A program made the position numbers and the translations under genes. Shown one piece after another: positions 1 through 11,649 of a stretch of DNA of 64,000 nt. The notes under the pieces are model-generated. The model made no database searches and was not told where the DNA came from. It saw only the letters and a program-made list of their open reading frames with translations. Each line of letters begins with the position of its first letter. Positions within the stretch are counted from its first letter, which is position 1. The stretch comes from Absidia repens (taxonomy: Eukaryota; Mucoromycota; Mucoromycetes; Mucorales; Cunninghamellaceae), in NCBI GenBank assembly GCA_002105175.1, contig MCGE01000017.1, positions 620,001 through 684,000 on the forward strand, in the 5' to 3' direction.

Positions 1-45
1 TGTCATGCATTTTTGATCAATTAATAGTATATATGTGTGCATTAC

Positions 46-523
46 CATCAAAAGAACCACGTTCAGTAGCCATCTTCTTTAAACCAAGATACTCCGTTTC
101 AGAAGGCTCAGTAACAAACACACCCGAGTTAAAACAATCAGGCCATCCAGCATCGGGTGCAGCAGAGAAGTTGGGTCGATCAAACAGCTCATCAATGTTT
201 CGGAGAGGAAGCGTGTCTGCGTCCAGGAAAACCAATTTCTTGTATCCAGTCAAACTCCATAAATGTAATTTTGTAAAAGTAACATCCAGTTCAGGTCGCC
301 CAAGAAGTGCCAAATTTTCTTCGTCAATTGATTTCAATGTGTCGACATGAACTACCTTGTAAAGTTGAGAAAGATGTTCCAGAGCAGTAGGGGATATGTC
401 GCCAGTCACCAAACATAATAAATCTTGAGTGGACCCAAAATCTCGTAAACGATGACCCAGAACCAAAGCTCCAGCTGCGTAGATATCGGTTGCAACCAAG
501 GTCACGTACGCATATTCCGTCAT
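46..523 (-). CDS. GLG1: Glycogenin (GT8 glycosyltransferase), 5' part only
   Basis: Self-glucosylating primer of glycogen synthesis, using UDP-glucose in the cytosol. The visible 159 codons match the N-terminal half of the GT8 glycogenin fold. They begin MTEYAYVTLVATD, carry RPELDVTFTKLHLWSL near residue 76, the Mn/UDP-binding DAD triad at residues 101-103 (FLDADTLPL) and AAPDAGWPDCFNSGVF near 121. The start is chosen at MTEYAYV because family members begin there; the longer upstream reading frame is hydrophobic and unlike the family. The exon ends after GSFDG at a GTAATG donor, exactly before the conserved GDQG block, so the remainder lies beyond the window edge. The acceptor tyrosine region is not visible. 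Confidence 0.93.
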
Positions 524-1330
524 TAACGCAAAAGAAGAAGACAAAAGAAAAAAGAATGGATCAATGTAAATTGTGTATCCGAAAGAAAAGCAGAAGAGAA
601 GAAAAAAAAGGGTGAGAAAGACCCCCAAATTGGAACTATTTTATACACCGCCCTTGACATTTCTGGGTTTATAATATTAAAACTTCTGTCATAAAAGGAC
701 TCGCTCCAAAGCGCATAGGTATATATATACAATATCAGGTCGAACCCTGGTGTAGCAAGTATATCAAAAATCAAGTCATACAATATGAATAAATAAATAA
801 CTGGACGAAAAAACCAAATATACCATGATTTGTTTCCGTACCGCCTACATGATTGATGGACGAGATAGGTTCCCAACCTAAAAGGCCAAATTGTTTCATG
901 CAAATGGGTCTTAAATATTCAAGGGCCACATTATTTCAGAAAGGTCCGATTTAGTCTCACACAATGGATTAGGATTGATTCCTACAACAAGCTGCAAGCC
1001 CCTTTCAAAACATCAAGATAAATAAAAATCGAAGAAGACGTAGAGTAAGAAGCATACATTTTATTTTTCATATTAAGGAATAATAAATCCAACGAAAAGA
1101 AGAGAAAAAAAAAAATCCATATGATAATGATCACAAGTTCGTTGAATGAAGTAATAATAAACTAATACTAATGTTTCATCGTGCTAAGGGAATAAAAAAG
1201 ATGCTATACTACTGGTATGATATGGTATATTATACTGATATAATCGGAAGATCACTATATAAATACAATAACATAATCGAAGAAGAAAGGACATGTGATG
1301 TAATACCTTACTGTTAGCGTTACCTTCTTA
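524..1330. other. Intergenic between glycogenin 5' end and RNase H 3' end
   Basis: AT-rich sequence holding the glycogenin promoter on its left and the RNase H 3' flank on its right. Reading frames here are short, hydrophobic and lack splice support. I see no gene. Confidence 0.6.
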
Positions 1331-2733
1331 TTAAGCATTGTTAGCTGCCGATCTCGCCATCTTGTCAGCTTCTTCGTTACCAAGTATGTTTTGATGACCA
1401 GGAACGTAACCCTATTTGAAGTATATGAATAGCTGACATGATCTTGGTGTTTTTTTTTCCTTTTTCTTTCCTTACCAGTGACACTGGGCCCGGATGGTCA
1501 CAGAATAACCGACGTATTTTTCTGCAAAGTTCTAAATGTTCAGATTTACCTTTTCCAGATATGAAACTGACGAGAACTAATAAAAATAAAAATTGCTCCA
1601 GCAAAATATGATAAATTAGTAAGCAATCATATCAATTTAGTAAGTTTTTGATTTTTTTTGAAGGGCGTTACCGTGGAAGACTTGAATACAATCCGTTTCA
1701 ATACGCAATGAAGTAGGACTGTTTTCAGCAGAGCAAAGCGCGCGATAGATAGCCTATAAAAAAAAACGCTTTGTCAGATGATCTCTGATCCTAAATTATA
1801 TAGCCAAATCTTACGTATAGTTCAGCATTAAAGGAGTTTTGCCTATACGGCACAGGTCCAGAGACATTCCGCGGATGGTCTACTCCCCAAAACACGCCGA
1901 AACCAGAAGTGTTCTTTTTAAAGTTATGCGAGCCATCCGTGTATACAATTTGGTTGAAATTCTTTTGGAAATGCACCTTGTTCTTCATATAGATCTAATA
2001 TATATATAGATAAAAAAAATTAGTGTACCATTTCTGATCCTTTATACTAATGTTTGAATTCGTTAAACTACAGTCTCCTTTACCGCTGGTTCACATTTTT
2101 ATTACCTGACATTTTTCGGCTTTCGTTGTACGACTACGCTTGTAATATTCCAGTTCTTTTAAAGTCGCTTTGATAACTATGAAGATGAGAAAAAAAGACA
2201 CGTAAGTTGATTTCTTAATTTTTTACTGTATATTTTTATACCAGAACGAAAGGTGCGTTGTTTAGAATGGACTTGCATCTGTGGACGAATCTTTCTCTTT
2301 CTTTTGCCTATAAGAGTTTCACCATCAAGCACAGAGGAAGCAATTTCTGCGGTACCATCAACTACGCTGTCATCATCGTCCAAAGTAAGATCGATTATTT
2401 CATTATCATCGTTCGTGGTATGCCCAATCGAGTCATTATCGTCGTCCAAGACAATTGGTAAAGCTGCTGATCCGATTTGTAACTGTTCTACTGCTGTTGT
2501 CCCAACCTCTGTGGCAGAAACACGATTTTCATTATCAGAGCCTAATATAAAAGCGAGAAACGATGCGAACACAGATCGTTCCCGTTTTTGTATCACATTT
2601 GCAGTTCTTTTTGCAGTGGCGCGACTTTCGCTGCCGCTGCGGCTATCAAAAAAGGGTATGAGTTTTTTTAATAAAGTTGTATAGACGATGCAGTAGAAAA
2701 TCTTTATAACTATGGTTACCGGTGAGAACCCAT
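1331..2733 (-). CDS. Ribonuclease H (RNase HI fold) with basic/SUMO-interaction-like N-terminus
   Basis: Seven exons join in frame to about 309 aa: 2720-2733, 2242-2642, 2106-2176, 1815-1994, 1672-1753, 1476-1576 and 1331-1411. The C-terminal ~175 residues are an RNase H fold with all four acidic catalytic positions: Asp in IVYTDGSHN, Glu in NAELYAIYRAL, Asp in RIETDC and Asp in GNEEADKM, plus the PGH loop (GYVPGHQNILG). It should cleave the RNA strand of RNA:DNA hybrids. The N-terminal half is low complexity, with basic runs (KRKRKIRP) and an IIDLTLDDDD stretch resembling a SUMO-interacting motif. No hybrid-binding domain is seen. The first exon (14 nt, MGSHR) fits by phase but is the least certain. 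Similar domains also occur in retroelements, but no reverse transcriptase is nearby. Confidence 0.8.
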
Positions 2734-3420
2734 AGCGGGTAAATAGTACAAGTTTTGTTGTGTCAGTACCTTGAAGAAAATATGTCGTGGAGTTACAGGA
2801 ACTACAGATTAAAGAATAAACTATTGTCAGCATATCGGGTACAAGAGTGTCGTATACAGCAATATAATCACTGTTTTAAGACTAGATTTTGATAGTAGTT
2901 CGTGAAATTGGAATATACCTTTAAAAACACAATACCAGAGCTTCACAAAATTAAAATATAAGAGAAGGAGTAGTGAAAGGAAAAGGAACAAAAAAAAAAA
3001 AAAGAAAGAAAGTAAACAAAAAGTGGCTCTCGATTTTCATACTCCGTTAAATTCCTTAATTGTTGAGCGGGCATAATAACTTCCTTACAGCACAAAAACA
3101 ATCCATTGGGTGTCAAAAGGTTGGATTTGAATTTCGATTGAATGGGGTTACACACCCCTCCCATCGTTTTAAACTTTGATGAGTAGCCACCTACGTATTC
3201 AATGTTTCATCGATTGTCTTTTTTTTGGGTGGGCAGAAAAAAAAGCAAAAAAAAAAAAGACAAGCAAACCAGGAGCAATATTGACCTGTCAGTTTGATGG
3301 ACAGTTCCTGGAATGCAGCTGACTTTCGTTTAGGGTTTTATACCTTTTTTCTTATTACAGTATTTATACGCAATTAAAATAATGGGAGGCATCTGCATTC
3401 AGTGCGTCTCATACTAGCAG
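2734..3420. other. Intergenic, no gene seen
   Basis: AT-rich, with short A runs near 2990 and 3238. No frame shows conserved protein signals or convincing splice sites. Confidence 0.5.
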
Positions 3421-3900
3421 AGAATATAATATTTTATTGAGAAGTCTACCCTAGTGACGAAGCCTAGGTTCATTGATATGATCTGAATGGCCCGGAAACT
3501 AATCTAACGGGACGCTGGTAAAAAGAGATTTATTATACAAGGCATGAAAGAGAATAATGGAATATATTTCATGAAAGCAAGTAAAAGAGACAAATTTTAT
3601 TTAGGCGAAGATACAAAACTTTGGGTAAACTAATACTAAACTAAGCTAATGAGGGCTCCAAAAAGCCAACTGATAGTGGTTCCCAAATCCTGAATCCAAA
3701 ATGAAAGGGTTTCCCCAGGCATCTTGTAATCCCTGATCTGAGGACTCTTCTAAACTACCCCTGACAATATTCTAAGTCCACCATAAAACCAGAAGAGCTA
3801 CAATTGGCATGAAAAAAAAAAAAAAGAAAGGAAAGAGGGGAAAAAAATAAAAAAGTGAGAGAAAAATATTCACGTGGGCGGGTTTTGAAAAAATCGTTCC
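3421..3900 (-). repeat. Dispersed repeat family 1, copy A (partial, reverse)
   Basis: Reverse-oriented partial copy of a repeat also found near 9.6, 22.5, 40.4 and 51.2 kb. It carries the conserved core TCCAAAATGAAAGGGTTTCC (starting 3695) followed by the CACGTGGGCGGG box at 3871-3882, 155 bp further on, in the same relative order as copies C, D and E. The half that lies beyond the box in D and E is not recognisable here. Confidence 0.75.
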
Positions 3901-5035
3901 CTTTCGCTGAAACCACGACTGCAATTTTAACACTAAAGGCCGGTTCCAGAAGGCTTCTAGATATTGTCTACACGCACCAGAATAGCGATGTCCCGTGCAA
4001 TAATAATGCAATTTAGCTTTCCCGTTGATGTCATTATCATACGGGTCTCTACTGTAGCTTTCCAATCATATTCAACGTATAGGCAACTAATTTTATCATC
4101 TTCTTCTCAGCTATGTATATTGTATCATCATTAATTAATTCATTCATTAATAAAAGAACAATATTGGGACATGCTTGATTATTATGTGCTATGTATTGTA
4201 TAGTTTGTCAAACGTACCTTTTCTCTTGTTGTTCCGAGTGCTTGTTTTTCTTATTTTCTAGGAGACATACTGTCTGTATGGTTTTTTTAGACGCGCTTCA
4301 GTGTAATAACAAAATGTCAACACAAAGCTTCTCATATGAGACGAGGTGTTTGGAAAAATATTTATAGGTGACATACAAAAAAAATAATGGAAGAAGGTCG
4401 ATGATATCACTATCCTTTACTGGATACAAAAAGAATCAAAACAAAATAACAGGAATGAGAATGTTAGGCGGAGCTTTTGGACGCAATTAGTTTATTCGGT
4501 ATTATCGTACTGGTTTGGTTGATTTAGCAGAGTGATTTATTTGTGGGTACACCCATAAGGATTATTATTTTAAATCAAGCGTAGACGCTGTATTAGTCTG
4601 TATTAGTCCAGGACTGCTATCATCTCGCTGTCTTTGACCTTTCCATACCCACACAGTTTATCACAATTAGGACAGCTCCCGCTTTAAATTTTTTAATCAA
4701 CATCAATGACAATACTGCATTATCTATCATAAAAAATCAACCCAGAAAAGGTTTTCTTCATCACGTTATAGCACAGATACATACAAAATTTGATAATTGT
4801 TAAGAGGGCTTTATTAAACTGAATTTATGAATAAAAATAAGAATATGATACAGAGAAAAATAGTATGAGTGATTGCAAAAGATGATGGAAATATGAATAA
4901 TTGTACTAATAGCAACAACAACTATTATTATAATAACAAAATAAATGATAATACTAAACTAGATGTGAGCAAGAGAATAGGGTGGGGTTGGGTGGGCGGA
5001 GGTAAGATAAACAAACTAACTACTGTACCCAGTAT
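3901..5035. other. Intergenic, no gene seen
   Basis: AT-rich DNA between repeat copy A and the uS14m stop codon. Nothing supportable is seen apart from the 3' flank of the ribosomal protein gene. Confidence 0.5.
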
Positions 5036-5335
5036 CTACCAAGAAGCTTTCTTGACACCAGGAAGTTCACCATTCAAAGCCTTCAGTCTAAATTGGAACC
5101 GACACAACTTGAATTCACGCAAGATACCAGATCCATGACCAGTTGCAACACAGCGGTTAGAAATAAAAGTTGGGGAGGACTGTTTAGGTAGAGCATTGAG
5201 AGCTAATTGAGCTTGATGGCGAACACGTGCAGGAAGAGTTTCGTTACGAGTGACATATCTATAAGCTTGCCTAGTCAATTCATTGTCGGCAAGGGACTGG
5301 CGAGCTTTGATATCACGGAGAATACGAGAGCGCAT
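5036..5335 (-). CDS. MRP2: Mitochondrial small-subunit ribosomal protein uS14m
   Basis: Single-exon 99-aa protein of the mitochondrial 37S/28S subunit, binding the 16S-type rRNA 3' domain. The C-terminal half carries the uS14 signature SNRCVATGHGSG followed by FKLCRFQFRLKALNGELPG and ends VKKASW, very close to other mitochondrial uS14 proteins. Zinc-binding cysteine pairs of cytosolic uS14 are absent, as is usual for this type. Length is about normal. The start (MRSRILRDIKARQ) lies 219 bp from the clf1 start on the other strand, so the two share a divergent promoter. A CAG just upstream of the ATG leaves room for a 5' leader intron. Confidence 0.93.
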   Translation of the reverse strand: MRSRILRDIKARQSLADNELTRQAYRYVTRNETLPARVRHQAQLALNALPKQSSPTFISNRCVATGHGSGILREFKLCRFQFRLKALNGELPGVKKASW

Positions 5336-5553
5336 GTTGGAAATTCCTGTTTGTCAAAAGTTTGTGTGAGGGTTAGTTTTTTTATTTTATTTTTTTTTAT
5401 TCTTGGTGGAGGGAAAAGTCACAGGCAATTCCGTTCGGGGCGAATTGTCGTTTTTTTTGAAACAGCGCACCCTTTCCTAACAAAAAAAAAAAAAAAAGGT
5501 TTGCGTTGCTTTTTTCTTTCCCTTGTTAATATTTATTATTCTCTTCAACAAAT
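5336..5553. promoter_or_regulatory. Divergent promoter between uS14m and clf1
   Basis: A 218-bp space between two start codons on opposite strands, with T-rich and A-rich runs. It must hold both promoters or one bidirectional promoter. No specific factor site is claimed. Confidence 0.55.
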
Positions 5554-7795
5554 ATGGATGATAAAAGAAAGAATGCTGGGCGACCGCCAAAGGTAAAAAA
5601 TGGTTTCCAAAATACAAACAATATTATTTTATTAAAAATATACAATTGCGTGTGTCACGATTGAAAAGATTTGTATTAACCTCAACACCATCATATATAA
5701 TGTATATTTTGCTTAGGTGAAGAACAAAAGTGCCGCACCTATCCAGATCACTGCCGAACAAATCCTTCGTGAAGCACATGACAGGCGATTGGAACCAGTA
5801 CATTCCATCCCACAGCAAAAGATTGCCGATCTCGAAGAACTATCAGAATTCCGCCAACGTAAACGCAAAGAATTTGAAGACAACATTCGTAAAAATCGAC
5901 TCAACATTAGCAATTGGCTCAAATATGCTGCCTGGGAAGAATCACAGATGGAATTAGAACGGGCGCGGTCAGTGTATGAACGTGCATTGGATGTGGAATG
6001 GCGCAATGTTGCTATTTGGCTGCGATACGCTGAAATGGAAATGAAGAACCGAAGCGTGAACCACTCACGTAATATCTTGGATCGTGCGGTGACTCTCTTG
6101 CCTCGTGTGGATCAATTCTGGTACAAGTATACTTATATGGAAGAAACCTTAGGTGATGTCCCAAAAGCTCGGAATGTATTTGAACGATGGCTCAAGTGGG
6201 AACCCGATGAATCGGCTTGGCTTGCTTATGTCAAATTGGAACTGCGGTATAGTGAAAATGATCGTGCTCGGGCTATCTATGAACGCTTTGTCAGTGTTCA
6301 TCCTGAACCAAAGAATTGGATTAAGTGGGCCAAATTTGAAGAAGAACACAACGATTTAGGTAAGATGATTTCTTGCAAGTTCTGTTTATTAAAAAACAAA
6401 AACAAAAAAAAAAGGATAAATAAACTGACCCTTTCACTATCTTCCGTATTTTATTAGATAAATGTCGTGAAATCTATACCGAAGCAATCCAATATCTTGG
6501 TGACGAAAATCTGGATCAAAAAGTTTTGGTGGCATTTGCGAAATTCGAAATCAAGATGAAAGAAGTAAGATTCGAAACGAAAGGCATGTCATGAAATTGA
6601 AACAAGCTAATCATCGCTTTATTTTTATCTTTCAGTATGAACGTGCTCGTGTGTTATTCAAGTATGGTTTGGATCGTTTACCGAAATCAAAATCAGAATC
6701 ACTTTACAATCAATACACAAACTTTGAAAAGCAATATGGCGACACGGAAGGAATCGAAAATGTGGTGGTTGGAAAACGTCGGGTGCAATATGAAGAAGAA
6801 ATTGAGGCAAACCCAACAAACTATGATGTCTGGTTCGATTACGTTAAGCTGGAAGAATCCGTTGGTGAAGTCAATCGTATTCAGGATGTTTATGAACGCG
6901 CCATTGCTCAAGTGCCTCCTGCGGATGAAAAACGTTACTGGAGACGATACATTTACTTGTGGATCAACTATGCATTATTCGAGGAATTGGAAACAGAGGT
7001 ATGCTTTTTTTAGAAAAAAAGAATCGGATGGTGATCCAAAGAATACTTACGAATGGTGATATTTTATCATTGTATCTTTGCTATTGTAGGATATTGAAAA
7101 GACCCGAGATATCTACAACAAATGCATCCAACTCATACCGCATAAGTCTTTTACCTTCGCCAAAATTTGGTTATTATTTGCAAAATTCGAAATCCGCCAA
7201 ATGAATGTGCAAGCAGCAAGAAAACTACTTGGTCGGGCGATTGGCCATTGTCCCAAGAACAAGCTCTTTAAAGGCTATATCGAGTTGGAAATGCAGGTAT
7301 GTAGAATACAGAAGGAGGGTAATCGAATCATCTTTATTACTGATACTCACGTTTTGATGTTTTTCTTTTCGTTCTAGCTTCGCGAATTCGATCGTTGCCG
7401 TACTTTATACACAAAATATCTAGAATTCAATCCTGCCAATTGTTCTGGATGGATCAAGTTTGCCGAATTAGAAAAAATGCTTGGTGAACAAGACCGGTGC
7501 CGCGCTATCTTTGAACTTGCTATTGGACAACCTGTATTGGACATGCCTGAATTATTATGGAAAGCTTACATCGACTTTGAAATCAGTGAAGAAGAATATG
7601 AAAAAACTCGGGATCTGTATCAACGATTATTGGAACGCACAGAGCATGTCAAGGTGTATATCAGCTTTGCACAATTTGAATTATCTATACCATATGACAA
7701 TGATGATGATACTCAACAAGGTGTTGCACGATCTCGCCAAATATTTGAAAAAGCTTCTGATCGTATGAAACAAAAGGAACTTAAGGAGGAGGTAA

Positions 7796-7853
<58 letters not shown>

Positions 7854-8288
7854 GGGAGACGTAGAGACGCAGCGAAATGAAAAACAAGTGTTTTTTTTAA
7901 TTCGATCATTTATCATCTATATTTTTGTAGCGAGTGTTACTTCTTGAAGCTTGGAAAGACTTTGAAGAAAACTATGGTACCGAAGAAACACAAAAAGTGG
8001 TCAAGGACAAGGAACCCAAAGTGGTCAAGAAACGAAGAAGGGCCGAAGACTCAACAGAAGATAATGTTATTTGGGAAGAATACTTTGATTACATCTTCCC
8101 TGATGATCAAGAACAATCCAAGAATCTCAAACTACTACAAATGGCTCAAGCATGGCAGGCTAAGGTAAGAAAGCATTCCGGATTTGAAAACATAGAAAAT
8201 TGACGAAATGTATACGTGTATTTGATGTGCCACTAACTTTTCGTTTTTCTACTTTTCGCAGAATCAAGCTACCACTGAACAATCATAG
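5554..8288 (+). CDS. CLF1: Pre-mRNA-splicing factor Clf1/Crooked neck (HAT-repeat protein)
   Basis: Scaffold of the NineTeen complex in the spliceosome. Eight exons (5554-5592, 5717-6359, 6458-6564, 6636-6998, 7090-7296, 7378-7791, 7931-8164, 8262-8288) join to 677 aa, the normal length for Clf1/Cwf4. Serial HAT repeats are obvious, with the spaced W/Y/E pattern ([52 protein letters not shown]). The N-terminal [19 protein letters not shown] block is diagnostic of the family. The C-terminus has a basic segment ([11 protein letters not shown]) before a final helix. Intron 6 holds an uninterrupted 54-A run. The last exon has only eight codons. Confidence 0.96.
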
Positions 8289-9291
8289 TTTAGTATCATC
8301 AATTATCATTTTATCTATTTTCTCCCTTTTGTTTTTGTCAATAAATTATACTTGGTTTTTATCTCATACTTTTATTTTGTCCTCACATGATGCGTTTATT
8401 TCATATCATTATTATTATTCATTTTAGTGCCTACTCTGACGCATTCCCAGTGCACGACCAGTTGAGGCGCAACCCTTTTTGCTCAGCAGGTCGTCGTCCG
8501 ATGGGAGGGATCACAAATAAAATCACTCAAGAGTCATTTGAGAAGGACTATATTACATTTTGTAGATACAGAAGTTACTATCTTTGATATCCACTGGATT
8601 GAGTTTTTTTTTTTTTTTTTTTTTCTTCATCGAATATGCAACTTCTTATTTTTGCCATTTATTTCGTTTTGATATTGTTTGTGTTTTGGTTGTCGTTTCT
8701 GTTATTTGTTTTTATATCGATATACATCTATGTATGTGATCAACGTCGAAAAAAAAAAAAAAAAAAAAAAAAAAAACACCATCAAAGGCGATCTTCCAAA
8801 AAAGCTGTCTCTCATCATATGCTAGTGTGGAATATCACATCAATAGGCACACAAACAAAAAAGAAAAGAAAAGAAAAGCTTAGCATAGGTGTAAATACAT
8901 GGTTCATTTCACCAAAAAAGGGCTTCTATTTTACTCAGATTTGAAGCCTTATAATTGGTGCTAAATAAAAATATGAATACAAGAGCTTTATTAATAGCAA
9001 TCATTTCTAGTGTCCTTAGGAGCGTTCATTGAAGCATTCAAAATCAGTTGGTGTTAGTAAATTTTGGCTGAGAAGCTTGAAAATTAAAATGATCCTAGAC
9101 AGAGGAATGGTCCAAAAAGGGTACGGTTTAATATAAACCCCTATTTTACAATCAAACAGTGAAAGCATACTGACTGGCCATGCTCTGCAAAGTCCTGTAA
9201 AAGAATTATGAACCTGTTGTATCATTCATATTACATTTTGATTATCAAACTATATAAAAAAAGAGTCAAATAAGCAATATTTAAATGAACA
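8289..9291. other. Intergenic 3' of clf1, low complexity
   Basis: Contains T and A homopolymers near 8606 and 8750. A ~160-bp segment near 8430-8590 weakly resembles 20,540-20,710: both share AATAAAATCACTC followed later by CATTTTGTAG. No gene is supported. Confidence 0.45.
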
Positions 9292-9530
9292 TCATTCTAA
9301 TTTCAAATCCTCCACCATTGGTCGTCCGACATTTTTACGATACTGTATTATAGCAGTTCGAGGCTGATCAAAGTATGCTTGCAATGAACGACAGCTGACG
9401 AAATGACGTTTGTTGCTCAAAAATTCTCCCCACGTATAATGTAATCATCGTCGCATACTTTACAGTACTGTCCATATGACATATAACTTAATTCCTATAT
9501 TTTCATACACCTAAAAGAAGAAAAGTAGGA
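9292..9530 (-). pseudogene. Probable degenerate coding fragment
   Basis: The minus strand reads a protein-like stretch SNKRHFVSCRSLQAYFDQP, then TAIIQYRKNVGRP and MVEDLKLE before a TGA at 9292-9294. Just upstream, in another frame, is GQYCKVCDDDYIIRG with a CxxC pair. Between them the frame changes without a clear intron. This looks like the C-terminal end of a gene that has decayed, or an unusual splice. The family is not recognised. Confidence 0.35.
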
Positions 9531-9567
9531 TAGTTCAATATTCTATGAGGCTTATAATAGAGATCTC

Positions 9568-9572
<5 letters not shown>

Positions 9573-9629
<57 letters not shown>
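9573..9629. repeat. 57-nt poly(A) run
   Basis: Uninterrupted A run directly abutting the left end of repeat copy B. For the reverse-oriented element this is the side opposite the T runs seen at copies D and E. Confidence 0.9.
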
Positions 9630-9632
<3 letters not shown>

Positions 9633-10260
9633 TATATTTTATTGAAGAATATGAATAAACTATGATGGTCAACAGTAATCAACGAATCTAAAGGAGCTAG
9701 CATGAAGGAGACTAACAGCAGATCTCGAAAATGAGGAACACTAATCTAAAGGGACCGTTGTAAAAAGGGATATAATGCACTGGACATAGTATGTGAAAGT
9801 TCAAGAAGATATCTGTTTTTGAAACACCACGGCCGTCAACACTAATCATAAAGAGGTTGATGTATAAAAAAGGGATCTAATCCACAAGACATGAAAGAGA
9901 TTAATGGGACATTTTCATTGAAGCATGTGAAAAGAGACATGTTTTATTCAGATATATATACAAATTATGGACAAGTTAACACTAAACTAATTTATTGAAG
10001 GCTCCAAAAGTCAACTAATGATGCCCTCAGATCCTAGATACAAAATGAAAGGGTTTCCCCATGCATGTTGTAGTCCCTGAGCTGAAACCCTTTCTAAACT
10101 AATCCTGATACAATTCTAGCCCAAAATAACCCCATACAAGTTGAATGGAGAAGAAGAAAAAAAGAAAATGGAAAGAAAGAGAGTGGGAAAAATAAAAAAG
10201 GCAGGAGAGACAAAAAAAAAAACATTCATATCCCGCCCACGTGAAATATTTAACAAAATT
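9630..10260 (-). repeat. Dispersed repeat family 1, copy B (partial, reverse, box inverted)
   Basis: Reverse-oriented copy with the core ACAAAATGAAAGGGTTTCCC at about 10,040-10,060 and an A/G-rich tract. The E-box block TCCCGCCCACGTGAAATATT (10,231-10,250) sits at the expected distance, but it reads in the opposite orientation relative to the core compared with copies A, C, D and E. The half beyond the box is missing. Confidence 0.75.
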
Positions 10261-10455
10261 ATCCATCACAAATATAAATGAATTAAAGCGATTGTGACAG
10301 CGGCTCAAATAGTAAGGATATGATATACTCACTTGCTTTGTCCTTTTGATAAACATTCACAGAGTAGGTGGTGCGATGGGCGGTTTTTTTTCATATATCT
10401 GACAATATCATACCTTTTTTCTTTCTTTCTTGTACGTCTAGTATCATATTAATTA

Positions 10456-10771
10456 ATGGAGACTGATGCTGACAGGGATTTTACTGGAAAGCAACAACAA
10501 GGGTAAGTGAAGGACAGGATGCTGATGTTTTATTGGGTAATGTAAAATCCAGGAGACACATTTACAATGATGAATCAAGCTGCACGACATTTTATTAATA
10601 CTTAGACTGCTGAACTACCAGGATGATTACTCAAAGTTGTATTTATTATGTATAGATTGTCGAAATAAGACTACCTTAACTTATCCGATTGCATTCGTGG
10701 AGATCTGGTGGTCTTGCGAGAACCCATATGCATGCAATGTTGATAATTGGTAAGTGATGTGTATTACTGCA

Positions 10772-10811
<40 letters not shown>

Positions 10812-11280
10812 TACGCCAAGTTTACAATTGTCTCTTGATTTATGTATAACACAGGGCACTCCAACTCGTCTCACGAATTGCTAACCTACAATAATGCAGT
10901 GTCCCCTTCACTTGCTATTGAGAAACATATTGGCAAAACATTCAACACGAACAATTTAATGTGCAGCTGACAAGCTATAGGTAGTACCTGTGGCGCCATC
11001 TTCAGAAAAGACAATGATTAAACTGGAACAGGTAAGATAGAAAAGGGGATAAATCGGGCTTGTACAAAAATCATTGATATGATCTGTTATTTATTTTTAA
11101 AGTTAAAATATGATATGTCATTGGCCAATAATGCCAGCAGCTTCTATACAGGTCATATGATATGTGGACAAAGAGGTGAGGCTGGTGTGGAACTGAAACA
11201 AGGATTGGTTGCTAATGCAGATTACCATCGTAGGGTATGTAGCACAAAAATAGCTTACCATCTCGTCACGAAACAAATAA

Positions 11281-11318
<38 letters not shown>

Positions 11319-11336
11319 GAAGACATGGTTGTATAG
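10456..11336 (+). pseudogene. Unannotated coding region, possibly a decayed gene
   Basis: Protein-like frames flanked by good splice sites run through this stretch. 10456-10502 (starts METDADRDFTGK) joins in phase to 10606-10749, which encodes LLCIDCRNK and then EIWWSCENPYACNVDNW with paired cysteines. Within 10,680-10,960 another frame is open: HSWRSGGLARTHMHAMLIIG, then HSNSSHELLTYNNAV, SLAIEKHIGKTFNTNNLMC. From about 10,983, VVPVAPSSEKTMIKLEQ joins in phase across an intron to LKYDMSLANNASSFYTG and ends QGLVANADYHRR at a GTATGT donor. No single model keeps all frames, so a frameshifted relic is most likely. The family is not recognised. Confidence 0.35.
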
Positions 11337-11649
11337 ACAATAGTACTGCAGGCTTGGGTAATATGGATTTGGAATTTGGCGGCTCTTTTGCGTTTGGTAG
11401 TCAGAATATTTGCTAGTTTAGTCGATCCTTTACTTGTTTTTGTTTTTTTGTGCTTGGGCTTGATTTTGTATCACCTTGGCTTATGAATACACAGTTAAAA
11501 ATAAACAATTCTTTGTCTCTTATTTACAAGACGGTGACGAATAGAAAAAAAAATGTCTTGTCTCTCTCTCTTTTTTTTTTTTTTTTACTTTTTCCTTTTT
11601 CTGGTCAATTTTTTTTTTATCCCTTTATTACAACTCATACGTTTTTTAG

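Noticed and set aside
17..628. Longer glycogenin start at 628
   Set aside because: The added 35 residues are very hydrophobic and unlike glycogenin. The family starts at MT-x-x-A-x-VTL.
9630..10260. Protein-coding potential of the dispersed repeat
   Set aside because: Frames differ between copies and contain stops. Conservation is at the DNA level only.
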